A program made the translations under genes and the position numbers. The notes beneath the pieces are model-generated. The model worked only from the letters and a program-made list of their open reading frames with translations, was not told where the DNA came from and ran no database searches. DNA of 39,791 nucleotides from Microvirga soli (GTDB lineage: Bacteria; Pseudomonadota; Alphaproteobacteria; Rhizobiales; Beijerinckiaceae): positions 1 to 39,791 of the forward strand of contig NZ_JAERQE010000040.1 in assembly GCF_016734765.1 (NCBI RefSeq), read 5' to 3'. This document shows, piece after piece, positions 8,016-16,779 of the stretch. Each line of letters begins with the position of its first letter. Position 1 is the first letter of the stretch.

Positions 8016-9524
8016 ATGACCGCAGGTCCCTTCAACGACAGCTCCGTTTTCCCCAATCCAGTCTATAAGGAAACCGTTTTGCGCCCGCTCTTCGATGGCG
8101 CGAAGGATCATCATGTCGAGGGCTTCCGCCGGATCGACAGAGCTCATCTCGTGATGCTGCATGAGACCGGCATCCTGACGCTCGATCAGGCTCGTCCGAT
8201 TGCGCAGGCACTTGAGGCGATTGACCACGAGTTGGACGTTAGCACCCTCACCTACACAGGAGAAGTCGAGGATTTCTTCTTCCTGATCGAGAACGAACTG
8301 CATGCGCGGCTTGGGCCGGATCTCGCAGGCCGCCTGCACACGGCGCGCTCGCGCAATGACATCGACCATACCCTGTTTAAGCTCGGGCTCAAGCACCGGA
8401 TTGATCCCCTGCTGGAGCGTCTCGCCCGCCTTGCCGAGACCTTCGCTTCGGTCGCCGAGCGGGAGAGCAGCACGCTTATCGTCGCCTATACGCACGGCCA
8501 GCCGGCGCAACCGACCGTCTTTGGACATTATCTTGCAGCGGTGCTGGAAACCCTGCTGCGCGACATCGCGCGGCTGGAGGCAGCGCGTGACATCGTGGAC
8601 CGTAGCCCCATGGGAGCCGCCGCCATCACCACGAGCGGCTTTCCCATCGACAGAGACCTGATGGCGCGGCTTCTCGGCTTCATCCGGCCCCTGCAGAACT
8701 CCTATGGCTGCATTGCGTCGATCGACTATATCACCGCGACCTATTCGGCCATCGAGCTGGTCTTCCTGCATCTCGGCCGCTTCATCCAGGACCTGCAGTT
8801 CTGGACGAGCTTCGAGGTCGGCCAAGTATATGTGCCCAACGCCTTCGTACAGATCAGCTCGATCATGCCGCAGAAGCGCAATCCGGTCCCAATCGAGCAC
8901 ATGCGCCACCTTGCCTCCCAGACGGTCGGACGGGCGCAGGCCATGCTCACGATCATGCACAACACGCCGTTCACCGACATGAATGACAGTGAGGGCGAAA
9001 GCCAGGGCTTCGGATACGGCGCTTTTGAGAGCGGCGGGCGCTTGCTCGACCTGCTCACGGCGTTGGTACCGGCGCTGCGCATCAATCCCGACCGGGTGCG
9101 TCAGAACATCCGCCGCAGCTGCATCACCGTGACCGAACTCGCCGACAGCCTCGTCCGTCGTGAGAGGCTCTCGTTCCGCGAGGCGCACGAGATTGCCGCG
9201 GACGTCTCCCGTGCCGTCGCGGCCATCGGGGGCGACATCGCGGCGGACGGCTATGAGGCCTTTCACGAGGCTTTCGAGCGCAGTGCAAAGCGCCCGTCGA
9301 CAATCGACAGGGATCAATTCGCCGAGATCGTCTCGCCGGAGAACTTCGTCGCCGTGCGCGACCGTTTCGGCGGACCGGCCCCAAGGGCTCTGTCACAGGC
9401 AATCGCTGGCTATAACGAAGAGATCTCCGATATTCGCAGCCGCATGCAGGAAGCCGCACGCCAAACCGATGCTGCCGGCCAGGATCTCCAGATCCGTTTC
9501 AACGCACTTCTCGGGGCCCGCTGA
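8016..9524 (+). CDS. Argininosuccinate-lyase-like C-N lyase (non-canonical)
   Basis: A 502-residue member of the fumarase/aspartase superfamily, which split a C-N bond in N-substituted aspartates to release fumarate. The three active-site blocks are visible: HTARSRND (108-115), YTHGQPAQP (158-166) and SSIMPQKRNP (281-290, mobile catalytic-serine loop). They depart from classical ArgH: Q after SRND is replaced by I, THLQ is THGQ, and KKNPD is KRNPV. The protein is also longer than ArgH (about 460). It lies between importer permeases and importer ATPase, a catabolic rather than arginine-biosynthetic setting. From memory, length and motif spacing resemble the ethylenediamine-disuccinate lyase subgroup; an alignment is needed. 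An alternative is a second argH. The ATG at 8016 follows the permease stop closely; earlier in-frame starts lie inside the permease gene. Confidence 0.85.
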   Translation: MTAGPFNDSSVFPNPVYKETVLRPLFDGAKDHHVEGFRRIDRAHLVMLHETGILTLDQARPIAQALEAIDHELDVSTLTYTGEVEDFFFLIENELHARLGPDLAGRLHTARSRNDIDHTLFKLGLKHRIDPLLERLARLAETFASVAERESSTLIVAYTHGQPAQPTVFGHYLAAVLETLLRDIARLEAARDIVDRSPMGAAAITTSGFPIDRDLMARLLGFIRPLQNSYGCIASIDYITATYSAIELVFLHLGRFIQDLQFWTSFEVGQVYVPNAFVQISSIMPQKRNPVPIEHMRHLASQTVGRAQAMLTIMHNTPFTDMNDSEGESQGFGYGAFESGGRLLDLLTALVPALRINPDRVRQNIRRSCITVTELADSLVRRERLSFREAHEIAADVSRAVAAIGGDIAADGYEAFHEAFERSAKRPSTIDRDQFAEIVSPENFVAVRDRFGGPAPRALSQAIAGYNEEISDIRSRMQEAARQTDAAGQDLQIRFNALLGAR

Positions 9525-10594
9525 TGGCGACTGTCGAACTTGATCGTCTCGTGAAGCGCTATGGGCAGACCACCGTCGTCCATGGAATCGACCTCTCGAT
9601 CCGGGACGGCGAGTTCGTCGTGCTGGTCGGCCCATCCGGATGCGGCAAGTCGACGACTCTAAGAATGATCGCAGGGCTTGAGGAGATCAGCGGCGGCGAG
9701 ATCCGGATCGGCGGGCGCGTCGTCAACGACCTCCAGCCCAGAGAGCGGAACATCGCCATGGTGTTCCAGAACTATGCCATCTATCCGCACATGAGCGTCG
9801 CCGACAACATTGCGTTCGGCCTCTATCGTTCGAAGCTTTCAAAAAGCGAGAAGCGTCAGCGTGTCGAGCAGGCTGCCGAGACACTCGGCCTGTCGCAGCT
9901 CTTGGATCGGCGCCCCTCGGCGCTGTCGGGTGGCCAGCGCCAACGCGTCGCTATAGGCCGGGCGATGGTGCGCGACCCGGCCGCGTTCCTGTTCGACGAG
10001 CCCCTTTCCAATCTCGACGCTCAATTGCGCACCCAGATGCGCATTGAGATCAAGCGGCTCCACCACAGACTCGGCACGACCTCGGTGTTCGTTACGCACG
10101 ATCAGGTCGAGGCAATGACCATGGCCGACAGGATCGTGGTGATGCGCGACGGCAGGATCCTGCAGGTAGGCACGCCCCTCGAGCTTTACGAGAACCCGGT
10201 CGATATATTCACCGCCCGCTTCATCGGCAGCCCGACGATGAACCTTCTGCCGGCCTCAGTCCGGGAAGGCGGAGCGGATCTGACGCTCGGTGGGTCCGTC
10301 CAGGTTCCTCCGGCAGCCGCGACCAGCGCTGACATCCTGATTGGCGCACGGCCACAGGATCTTGTCCCAAGCAGCCCCGACGTACCGGGACTGACTGTGT
10401 CGGGCACGGTGGCGGTTGTGGAAACCCTCGGCTCTGAGACCCTCGTACACATCGAGAGCGCAGGCCAAACCATCATTGGCTCCGCACCGGGTCGGCAGAT
10501 CCCGCAGATCGGTGAGCAATTGACCCTGCATGCCCCGGCTGAGCGCCTCTATTATTTCGACACGGCTACAGAGAAAGCGCTGGCAGCCCGATGA
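9524..10594 (+). CDS. ABC sugar-type ATPase (UgpC/MalK-like)
   Basis: A 356-residue cytoplasmic ATPase that energises the CUT1 importer. Walker A is GPSGCGKST, the signature LSGGQRQRVAIGRAM, Walker B FLFDEPLSNLD and the switch histidine lies in VTHDQ. Residues about 240-350 form the MalK-type regulatory OB-fold tail. Its ATG overlaps the lyase stop by one base (TGATG at 9522-9526), and its own stop overlaps the kinase start by four bases (ATGA at 10591). The lyase is thus translationally embedded in the transporter operon. Confidence 0.93.
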   Translation: MATVELDRLVKRYGQTTVVHGIDLSIRDGEFVVLVGPSGCGKSTTLRMIAGLEEISGGEIRIGGRVVNDLQPRERNIAMVFQNYAIYPHMSVADNIAFGLYRSKLSKSEKRQRVEQAAETLGLSQLLDRRPSALSGGQRQRVAIGRAMVRDPAAFLFDEPLSNLDAQLRTQMRIEIKRLHHRLGTTSVFVTHDQVEAMTMADRIVVMRDGRILQVGTPLELYENPVDIFTARFIGSPTMNLLPASVREGGADLTLGGSVQVPPAAATSADILIGARPQDLVPSSPDVPGLTVSGTVAVVETLGSETLVHIESAGQTIIGSAPGRQIPQIGEQLTLHAPAERLYYFDTATEKALAAR

Positions 10595-11487
10595 CCGGAA
10601 CGCCCGCGGAGCGCAGCAAGGTCCTATGCCTTGGGCGGATCTATTGCGACATCATTTTCACGGGTCTGCACGAGATGCCGGTGCTGGGCCGCGAAAGCTT
10701 TGCAGATAACGTGACCATCGCGGCCGGCGGTGGGGCCTATATCACGGCAGCGTATCTTGCCTCCCTCGGCCGGCCGGCCGCCCTCCTCACCCGCCTTGGT
10801 TCGGACCCGCTGTCCCAGAGCCTCAACCCGGAACTCGAAGCCAGCGGGATCGACCTGTCGTTCGTCGAGCGATCCCCTGACGCCGGGCCCCAGCCGACGG
10901 TAGCCCTGGTCAGAAACGGAGAAAGAGCCTTCGTGTCCCGGCGTGCCGGCGGGTCACGTCCGGTAACGCTGGAAGAGGCCCTCTCGGCCCCTAATGCCAC
11001 GCATCTGCACATCGCGGAATTTGCCACCCTGAAGGATACTCCGGAGGTGATCGATTTGGCCCGCCGCTTCGGCCTGACGATCTCCCTTGACCCGAGTTGG
11101 GACGATGAACTGATCCGCCGCGACTCGGACTTCTTCGAGATCTGCGAAGGGATCGACCTGCTGCTTCCGAACGTCGAGGAGGGAAAGGCGCTGACAGGAG
11201 AAAGCGCAGACGATGCCATCCTGCGGCGTCTGCGTGAGCGGTTTCCCTTGGTGGTGCTGAAGCGCGGCGAGCATGGTGCCATAGCCTCCCGCGGGTCAAT
11301 ACATGTTTCTGCCGAAGCCATCCGGGTAAATGTGGTCGACACGACAGGAGCGGGAGATGCCTTTAATGCCGGCTTTCTGCACTCCTGGCTGGGCTCCTCA
11401 GACCTTGAGAGAAGCTTGGCGGCTGGGATCAAAGCGGGGAGCCTCTCTGTCCAGTCGGCAGGCGGAGCCCCATCGCGTATGTCCTGA
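10591..11487 (+). CDS. PfkB-family carbohydrate kinase
   Basis: A 298-residue ribokinase-fold kinase. The N-terminal substrate region has GGGAYITAAYLASLG (the family's GGN-type motif, here with GAY). The C-terminal signature DTTGAGDAFNAGF spans 250-262, with catalytic base D256 and the anion hole GAGD. Family members phosphorylate sugars, aminosugars or nucleosides, committing an imported sugar to metabolism. It is the last gene of the rightward operon and overlaps the ATPase gene by four bases. The sugar is unknown; with a deacetylase and a C-N lyase nearby, a deacylated aminosugar is a reasonable guess. No intact gene follows for about 740 bases. Confidence 0.9.
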   Translation: MTGTPAERSKVLCLGRIYCDIIFTGLHEMPVLGRESFADNVTIAAGGGAYITAAYLASLGRPAALLTRLGSDPLSQSLNPELEASGIDLSFVERSPDAGPQPTVALVRNGERAFVSRRAGGSRPVTLEEALSAPNATHLHIAEFATLKDTPEVIDLARRFGLTISLDPSWDDELIRRDSDFFEICEGIDLLLPNVEEGKALTGESADDAILRRLRERFPLVVLKRGEHGAIASRGSIHVSAEAIRVNVVDTTGAGDAFNAGFLHSWLGSSDLERSLAAGIKAGSLSVQSAGGAPSRMS

Positions 11488-11611
11488 TCGGCTTCACGTA
11501 GACATAACCGAGTGGGACGCAGCCGGTTTGGTAACTGCCTGCAAGCCGGCATTGACGTATAGGTCGGCACCGTTGGAGCTTAAGTGCGGCACAGGACAGC
11601 GCCAGCGAGAC

Positions 11612-11823
11612 AGACCATTGCTGTTCGGCCTTGTCATCGGCGTGGCGTCCGCCGTCAGGCGGGGCGCTGGCAGGACCATGGCGGCATGCTGGTTGCCGTA
11701 TCAGGAATCGTCCTGCCGTCCTTCTCGCTCGACCTGCTCTTGATCGACTGGTTTTCCGTGTGGCTCGGCTGGTTCCCGACCAGCGGCTACGGGACGCTCA
11801 CGCATTTTGTGCTTCCATCCATC
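11612..11823 (+). pseudogene. Remnant of a DppB/OppB-type peptide ABC permease
   Basis: Two short reading frames together spell part of a dipeptide/oligopeptide permease. LLFGLVIGVASAVRRG comes first (from 11618). After a frame change, from 11665, RWQDHGGMLVAVSGIVLPSF then SLDLLLIDWFSVWLGW and FPTSGYGTLTHFVLPSI follow. The LPSFxLxLLLI...LGWxPxSGYG pattern is characteristic of this permease family. Both ends are missing: nothing recognisable lies between the kinase stop (11487) and about 11612, and similarity stops abruptly at about 11823, where the carbonic anhydrase remnant begins on the other strand. It is a dead fragment. Confidence 0.65.
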
Positions 11824-12199
11824 AACCGTGTTGCCTGCATTGCGCACGATGAAGAGTTCCCCCCAAAGCCGCGACCGAACAGAAGCTCGGGTGGCACGCG
11901 GCTGTCGGAGCTGGACACCAGCACGGTAAAGAGCGTCTGACCGCGAGCAATCTCCAACCGTCGAGCACAGTCAGTGGCCTGCCGGTAGGGAGCATCGGTG
12001 ACGAACTTGTCGTTCCCCTCCTTCAGAGCCGCCAGTGCCTGATCCAGCGTCATGGTAGTCTTCGGCCCTGCCGCTAACGCTCGATGTCTGGCCAGTGAGA
12101 CCGGTTGCTGCGGTGCAGCAGGCACAACCCAGGAGTAAGCGTTGGGACAGTGTGACCGACATGGGATTCTTCGCAGGTGAATTGTCGCTGTGCGGGCAT
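11822..12199 (-). pseudogene. Degenerate beta-carbonic anhydrase (frameshifted, truncated)
   Basis: The leftward frame around 11868-12070 reads AGPKTTMTLDQALAALKEGN, then ARGQTLFTVLVSSSDSRVPP and ELLFGRG, matching the N-terminal half of an exported beta-carbonic anhydrase. The usual zinc-site SCSDSR is SSSDSR here, so the zinc cysteine is lost. After FGRG the match continues only in another frame (GELFIVRNAGNTVDG), a shift at a run of six G near 11862-11867. Upstream, a signal-peptide-like SQRLLLGCACCTAATG lies in a third frame, so a second shift separates leader from mature domain. The homology ends at about 11822 and the C-terminal half is absent. Carbonic anhydrases interconvert CO2 and bicarbonate; this copy cannot be functional. 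Confidence 0.75.
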
Positions 12200-12230
12200 A
12201 GTGAGCGCGCTGGGACTTGAACGCAGAACT

Positions 12231-15200
12231 CTATCGCTCAACCAGCAGAAATCTCTTCGCTGGGATCAGCCGAGCCGTCCAACCCGATAGAAGCTCCGGC
12301 ACATCCGCTCCAGCCATGGGTTCGGCGTAGAGATAGCCTTGAGCAGCGCTACAGCCCATCTCCCGCAGCCGCTGTGCCTGTCCAATCGTTTCCACTCCTT
12401 CAGCCGTAACCTTCAGGTTCAAGCTCCGCCCGAGACCGACCACCGCTGTCACAATAGCCTCATCATCCGGGTCTTCCTCAATGTCCTGCACGAAAGTGCG
12501 ATCCACCTTGATATGGTCTACCGGGAACTGCTTCAGGTGGGTCAACGAGGCATAGCCGGTGCCGAAGTCGTCGAGAGCAACTTGTACCCCTCGTGCCCGG
12601 AATTTCTTCAGAGACGAGGATACCACGTCGGTTTGCGCATCGAGCAGGACCTTCTCGGTGATCTCAATCTCCAAGTGCTTTGGCGGGACCTTTGCAAGGT
12701 CGAAAATACGGAGAGTATCCTCAGCCAAGCCGGGTTGGATGAATTCCACATGCGACAGGTTGATTGCTACGTGGCCGAAGCTCAGGTTTTTGTTGAGCCA
12801 CCGCCGCATGTCTGAGGCGACTTTGCCGATCAGGCGCTTACCAACCATTGTCGCAAGCTCAGGATCGTCAAAGATATCGCCGAAAGTAGCGGGAGTGAGT
12901 AAGCCTCTAATCGGGTGCTCCCAGCGCGCAAGAGCCTCAAAACCAACAATCTCTCCTGTCGAGAGACAGACCTTCGGCTGGTAGAATGGCTTAATTTGAT
13001 CAAGCGAGATTGCCTCCCGCATCTCCCGTCTGAGAGTATTTCGCTGATCGGTCGCAGCCCGCATTTCGGGCGAGAAGACCACAACGCGGTTTCGGCCTTC
13101 GGTCTTTGCCCTGTACAGAGCGATGTCCGCATCCTTCGCTAAGTCGGCAGCCTCGGCAGCATGGTTCGGGAAGGCAGCAACCCCGATGCTGGCACGGCTG
13201 GCGATCATCTGGCCTGCATAGGAAACAGGTTGGCTCAACTTTTTGGTGATGCCCTCGGCCAGTGTCGCCGCAAGCTCCAATGAGGAGCCCGCCAGCAGAA
13301 CGACGAACTCGTCGCCGCCTAGTCGTGCGACGGTGTCACCGTTCCTTGCCACAGCAGACAGTCGGGCAGCGGTTTCCTTCAGAAGAGCGTCACCGGCATC
13401 ATGGCCGGAGGAGTCGTTAACATCCTTGAAGTCGTCCAGATCGATGACCAGAAGGCTGAAGCTAGTGCCATGCTGTTTGGCTTCGACAAGACCCTGCTCC
13501 AGCCTCTTCTGGGCCAGCATGCGATTGGGCAGGCCCGTGAGAGGATCATGATTGGCGATCCGCCAGATTTCCTCCTCGGCCAGCTTACGGTCCGCGATGT
13601 CGAATGTCACACCGACAACCCGATTGGGGCCAGTCCGCTCGCCTCGGGTTCCAAGCCACAACGCTTTGCCGTCTGGAAGCATGTAGCGGAACTCCATCGT
13701 GCCGGAGCCGCTCTCCAGGATACGGTCGAGAAACTGCTCGCGCAGATGCTGATCGTCAGGGTGGAACCGCTCAACGAATTCGGAAATCGGCCCAGACCCG
13801 ATCCCGAGCCACTCGACCGTGTGCTGCGAACGCGTGACGTAGTTCGTCGTCAGGTCCTGCTCCCAGGCGAACATCCGACCCGCCTGGAAAGCGAGGCGCA
13901 GACGCTCCTCGCTGGCACGAAGTGCACCTTCTGCTTCCCTCCTGGCCGTAATGTCCGTGTAGGTGCGAACTGCAGCCCCGTCAGGTAGTGGCACCGTTCT
14001 GATCTCAAGAACAGTGCCATTGTTCCGAGTTCGCTCGTAGATGTTCGGATCGGACAGGAACCCACCGGTCTGAGCCGCCTTCAGAAAGTCATTGTCTTCA
14101 GGCGCTATATCCCCCATGCGCGTCTGAAGCGCCTTCACCTCCTGGACCGGAGGACCATTTTCCATGAACTCGATCGGCAGGTCGAGAAGGTCCAGGGCGC
14201 GTCTGTTGAAGACGGTCACCCTGTCGGCAGCATCGGCCATAATCAAGCCCTGGTCCATGTTCTCCAGGGTCGCTTCGATAAGCGCCGCTTTTTTGGCAAG
14301 TTCCGCTTCTGCGCGCTTGCGCTCCGTTATGTCCTGGACCGTTCCGATCCTGCGGATAGGCCGTCCTGTCTTGTCCAGAATGTCTTGCCCCCTCGCAGCG
14401 ATCCATCGTTCCTCTCCATTCTCTGGCCGAATGATGCGGAAGATGTCGCTATAGGTCGCTGCACCATCAGGCGAGCGTCGGGAAAACCACCTTCGTACAC
14501 GCTCGCGGTCCTCTGGATGGACGCACGGAAGAAAAGTCTCGCGTGTAATCGGAGTTGCTGCAGCAAGGCCGAGGATCGTTCGGGCCTCGGGCGTCCATTG
14601 CCGCTCGCCTGTTACAAAGTCGATATCCCAGATGCCAAGGGAAGTTGCCTCCACCGCAAGGCGGAGCCTTTCTTCACTGGTCCGAAGGCTCTCCTCAGCA
14701 TGCTTGCGGTCGTGAATATCTGTTTGGGTTCCAACCCACTCCAGTACGGCGCCACTGTCATCTCTCAATGGAACGCCTCGGGCGAGCGACCACCGGTAGC
14801 GGCCATCCTTGCGTCGTATCCGAAATTCGCCATCCCATGGGATGCTGGTTGAGACTGCCTGCTTCCAGCTCGTCCAAGCCTGATGTCGATCATCCGGGTG
14901 GACGGCATCAAGCCAGCCATCACCCGCATAATCTTCGACCTTTTGGCCGGAGGTTTCAGTCCAGCCGATATCGTCTTTCATCAGCCCGTCAGCGGTGGCG
15001 AGCCACACGACGGACGCATTTGTCTCGATTAGAGCACGGTACCGTCCCTCGCTGACGCGAATGCGCTCGTTTGCGATTCTCTGCTCGTGAATGTCTGTGC
15101 AGGTACCAAACCATCGCTCGACCTCGCCCTTGCTACTGCGGATTGGGAGCGCGCGCGCAAGAGTCCAGCGATATTCCCCGGAATGGTGACGGAGACGGTA

Positions 15201-15962
15201 TTCGGTCTCGAAAGGCTCTCCGGCCTCAAGAGAATATTGCCATTGTGACCAAGCCTGCTCCTTATCGTCAGGATGTAGATGGTCCTTCCATGCATCTCCG
15301 TACGTCGATCCGACTGGTAAGCCGATAAACTCATTCAAACGTTTATTCTGGTAATCTGGAATCCCGTCAGCCTTAGTGGACCACACCATCTGAGGTAGGG
15401 CTTCTGCAATCGTCCTGAACTTCCTTTCACTATCGGCTCCGGTTCTGTTCGCCCGCCGCAGATTGAATTGGCTCATCACAGCGCCCGCTAGGGCGAGAAG
15501 AGCCTCCCTCTGGACCAAAGTGAGCCCCTCGGGACGGGGTACATTGTCGAACACACATAGTGTGCCGAGAGGTAAGCCGTCCTCCGTCACAAGGGGAGCA
15601 CCGGCATAGAAGCGCACGTGCAGGTCGCCCGTGACCAAAGGATAATTAGAAAATCGAGGGTCCTTGGTGGTATCGGGAACAACGAACAGGTCTGATTGGA
15701 GGATTGCGTGGGCACAGATTGCGATCCCACGCGAGGTCTGTCGTACTCCATTCAAGCCGACCTCGCACTTAAACCACTGCCGCTTCTCATCGACGAGGGA
15801 GATGAGAGCGATTGGAGCATTGCAGACGTGAGCGGCAATCTTTGCGAGATTGTCGAAGGCAGCCTCGGGTTCGGTATCTAGAATCTCAAAGCTCCGAAGA
15901 GCGGCCAGACGATCTGCCTCCGCCCAACGAGGGAGGCCACTCTTGGTAACTGACAGCGACAT
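12231..15962 (-). CDS. GAF-multi-PAS-GGDEF-EAL signalling protein (cyclic-di-GMP)
   Basis: A 1243-residue soluble sensor with no membrane segment. Order: a GAF domain (about 25-168, of the type starting DRLAALRSFEILDTEPE), five PAS/PAC units (about 180-300, 305-428, 430-557, 558-682 and 684-800, several ending in DITERK- or DIHDRK-like linkers), GGDEF (about 800-965) and EAL (about 975-1225). The cyclase motif LGGDEF is intact, and RNGD five residues before it is a product-inhibition RxxD site. The phosphodiesterase side keeps FEALARW, EITE, DDFGTGYASL, KVDR and TAEGVET. Both making and degrading cyclic-di-GMP therefore look possible; many such hybrids use one activity only. The PAS signals are unknown. 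It stands alone, with a 220-base gap upstream and pseudogenes downstream. Confidence 0.93.
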   Translation of the reverse strand: MSLSVTKSGLPRWAEADRLAALRSFEILDTEPEAAFDNLAKIAAHVCNAPIALISLVDEKRQWFKCEVGLNGVRQTSRGIAICAHAILQSDLFVVPDTTKDPRFSNYPLVTGDLHVRFYAGAPLVTEDGLPLGTLCVFDNVPRPEGLTLVQREALLALAGAVMSQFNLRRANRTGADSERKFRTIAEALPQMVWSTKADGIPDYQNKRLNEFIGLPVGSTYGDAWKDHLHPDDKEQAWSQWQYSLEAGEPFETEYRLRHHSGEYRWTLARALPIRSSKGEVERWFGTCTDIHEQRIANERIRVSEGRYRALIETNASVVWLATADGLMKDDIGWTETSGQKVEDYAGDGWLDAVHPDDRHQAWTSWKQAVSTSIPWDGEFRIRRKDGRYRWSLARGVPLRDDSGAVLEWVGTQTDIHDRKHAEESLRTSEERLRLAVEATSLGIWDIDFVTGERQWTPEARTILGLAAATPITRETFLPCVHPEDRERVRRWFSRRSPDGAATYSDIFRIIRPENGEERWIAARGQDILDKTGRPIRRIGTVQDITERKRAEAELAKKAALIEATLENMDQGLIMADAADRVTVFNRRALDLLDLPIEFMENGPPVQEVKALQTRMGDIAPEDNDFLKAAQTGGFLSDPNIYERTRNNGTVLEIRTVPLPDGAAVRTYTDITARREAEGALRASEERLRLAFQAGRMFAWEQDLTTNYVTRSQHTVEWLGIGSGPISEFVERFHPDDQHLREQFLDRILESGSGTMEFRYMLPDGKALWLGTRGERTGPNRVVGVTFDIADRKLAEEEIWRIANHDPLTGLPNRMLAQKRLEQGLVEAKQHGTSFSLLVIDLDDFKDVNDSSGHDAGDALLKETAARLSAVARNGDTVARLGGDEFVVLLAGSSLELAATLAEGITKKLSQPVSYAGQMIASRASIGVAAFPNHAAEAADLAKDADIALYRAKTEGRNRVVVFSPEMRAATDQRNTLRREMREAISLDQIKPFYQPKVCLSTGEIVGFEALARWEHPIRGLLTPATFGDIFDDPELATMVGKRLIGKVASDMRRWLNKNLSFGHVAINLSHVEFIQPGLAEDTLRIFDLAKVPPKHLEIEITEKVLLDAQTDVVSSSLKKFRARGVQVALDDFGTGYASLTHLKQFPVDHIKVDRTFVQDIEEDPDDEAIVTAVVGLGRSLNLKVTAEGVETIGQAQRLREMGCSAAQGYLYAEPMAGADVPELLSGWTARLIPAKRFLLVER

Positions 15963-16203
15963 GAGGATTTGCCCGATAGAACAGTATATCTTATATTTTG
16001 AGTGGTATGATACTGCAAAAATCTGAACGGCGAACTAAGGGAAAGCCGCAGTTGCTCAGGCTTTTCGGCACAGCGTGTGGACGTGAGTTCCAGAGCTTCT
16101 ACGTCAAAGGCGGATATGCTTACTGTCTGAACCAAGAATAATAGTTGCGCCCTAGCCAGATCACGGGAGTCTCGACCCATCTAATACCAATCGGCGCTGA
16201 TGC

Positions 16204-16779
16204 TCATGCATGGGCCCAGTCGCGCAAGCCGATGGACATGATGGTCCAAGGTTGGTCTACGAGTTTGTTCCAAGCCGCACAGCAATGATCGAGGATGTCC
16301 GGGTAGGACGTGAAGATTCGGTTGGAGAGCCAGTTCTCCCTCAGGTACTGCCAGATGTTCTCGACCGGGTTCAACTCAGGCGCTTTGGCCGGCAGCGGCA
16401 CCAGGGTGATGTTGGTCGGCACCTTCAGTTTGCGCGAGACATGCCAGCCCGCTTGGTCCAACAGCAGCAGCGCGTGCGCTCCGGGCGCCACCGCTTGCGA
16501 GATCTCGGCCAGATGCAGCGTCATCGTCTCGGTTGTGCAACGCGGCAGCACCAGGCCGGCAGCTTTGCCCTGGGCCGGGCAGATCGCCCCGAAGATGTAG
16601 GTCGAGGCCGTCCTCAGATCCCGGGGCGCCGAGGGACGGGTGCCGCGCCGGGCCCAGCGCCGGGTGATCTTGTTCTTCTGCCCGATGCGTGCCTCGTCGG
16701 CAAACCAGATCTCTAGGGGCTTGCCAGCGGCCTCGTTGGACGAGATTTCCGCCACACGCGCGGGAAACTCTTTTTAAAA
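16204..16779 (-). CDS. IS630 transposase, C-terminal DDE part
   Basis: About 190 codons carrying the catalytic DDE triad: the first D in WFADEARIGQ, the second in LLLLDQAGWH and the E in NPVENIWQYLRENWLSN. This is the cut-and-paste domain of IS630 transposases. The frame has no good start of its own: it opens right after a TAA at 16773-16775 on the opposite strand, with a possible GTG at 16755. It continues the N-terminal frame if the ribosome shifts back by one base near 16771-16780, giving KEFPARVAEI in place of KSFPRVWRK. It is made only by frameshifting, or the gene is broken. Confidence 0.8.

Noticed and set aside
7968..9317. 449-codon open frame antisense to the C-N lyase gene
   Set aside because: Shadow frame: charged, low-order composition and no motif, opposite to a lyase with all active-site blocks.
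8016..9524. Calling the lyase argH outright
   Set aside because: Active-site blocks differ and the context is a catabolic importer operon rather than arginine biosynthesis.
12200..12245. tRNA-like 3' half (GCGTTCAAGTCCC) near the GGDEF/EAL gene end
   Set aside because: The T-arm has a mismatch, and no D-arm, anticodon arm or acceptor partner is found; upstream bases are the coding end of the GGDEF/EAL gene.
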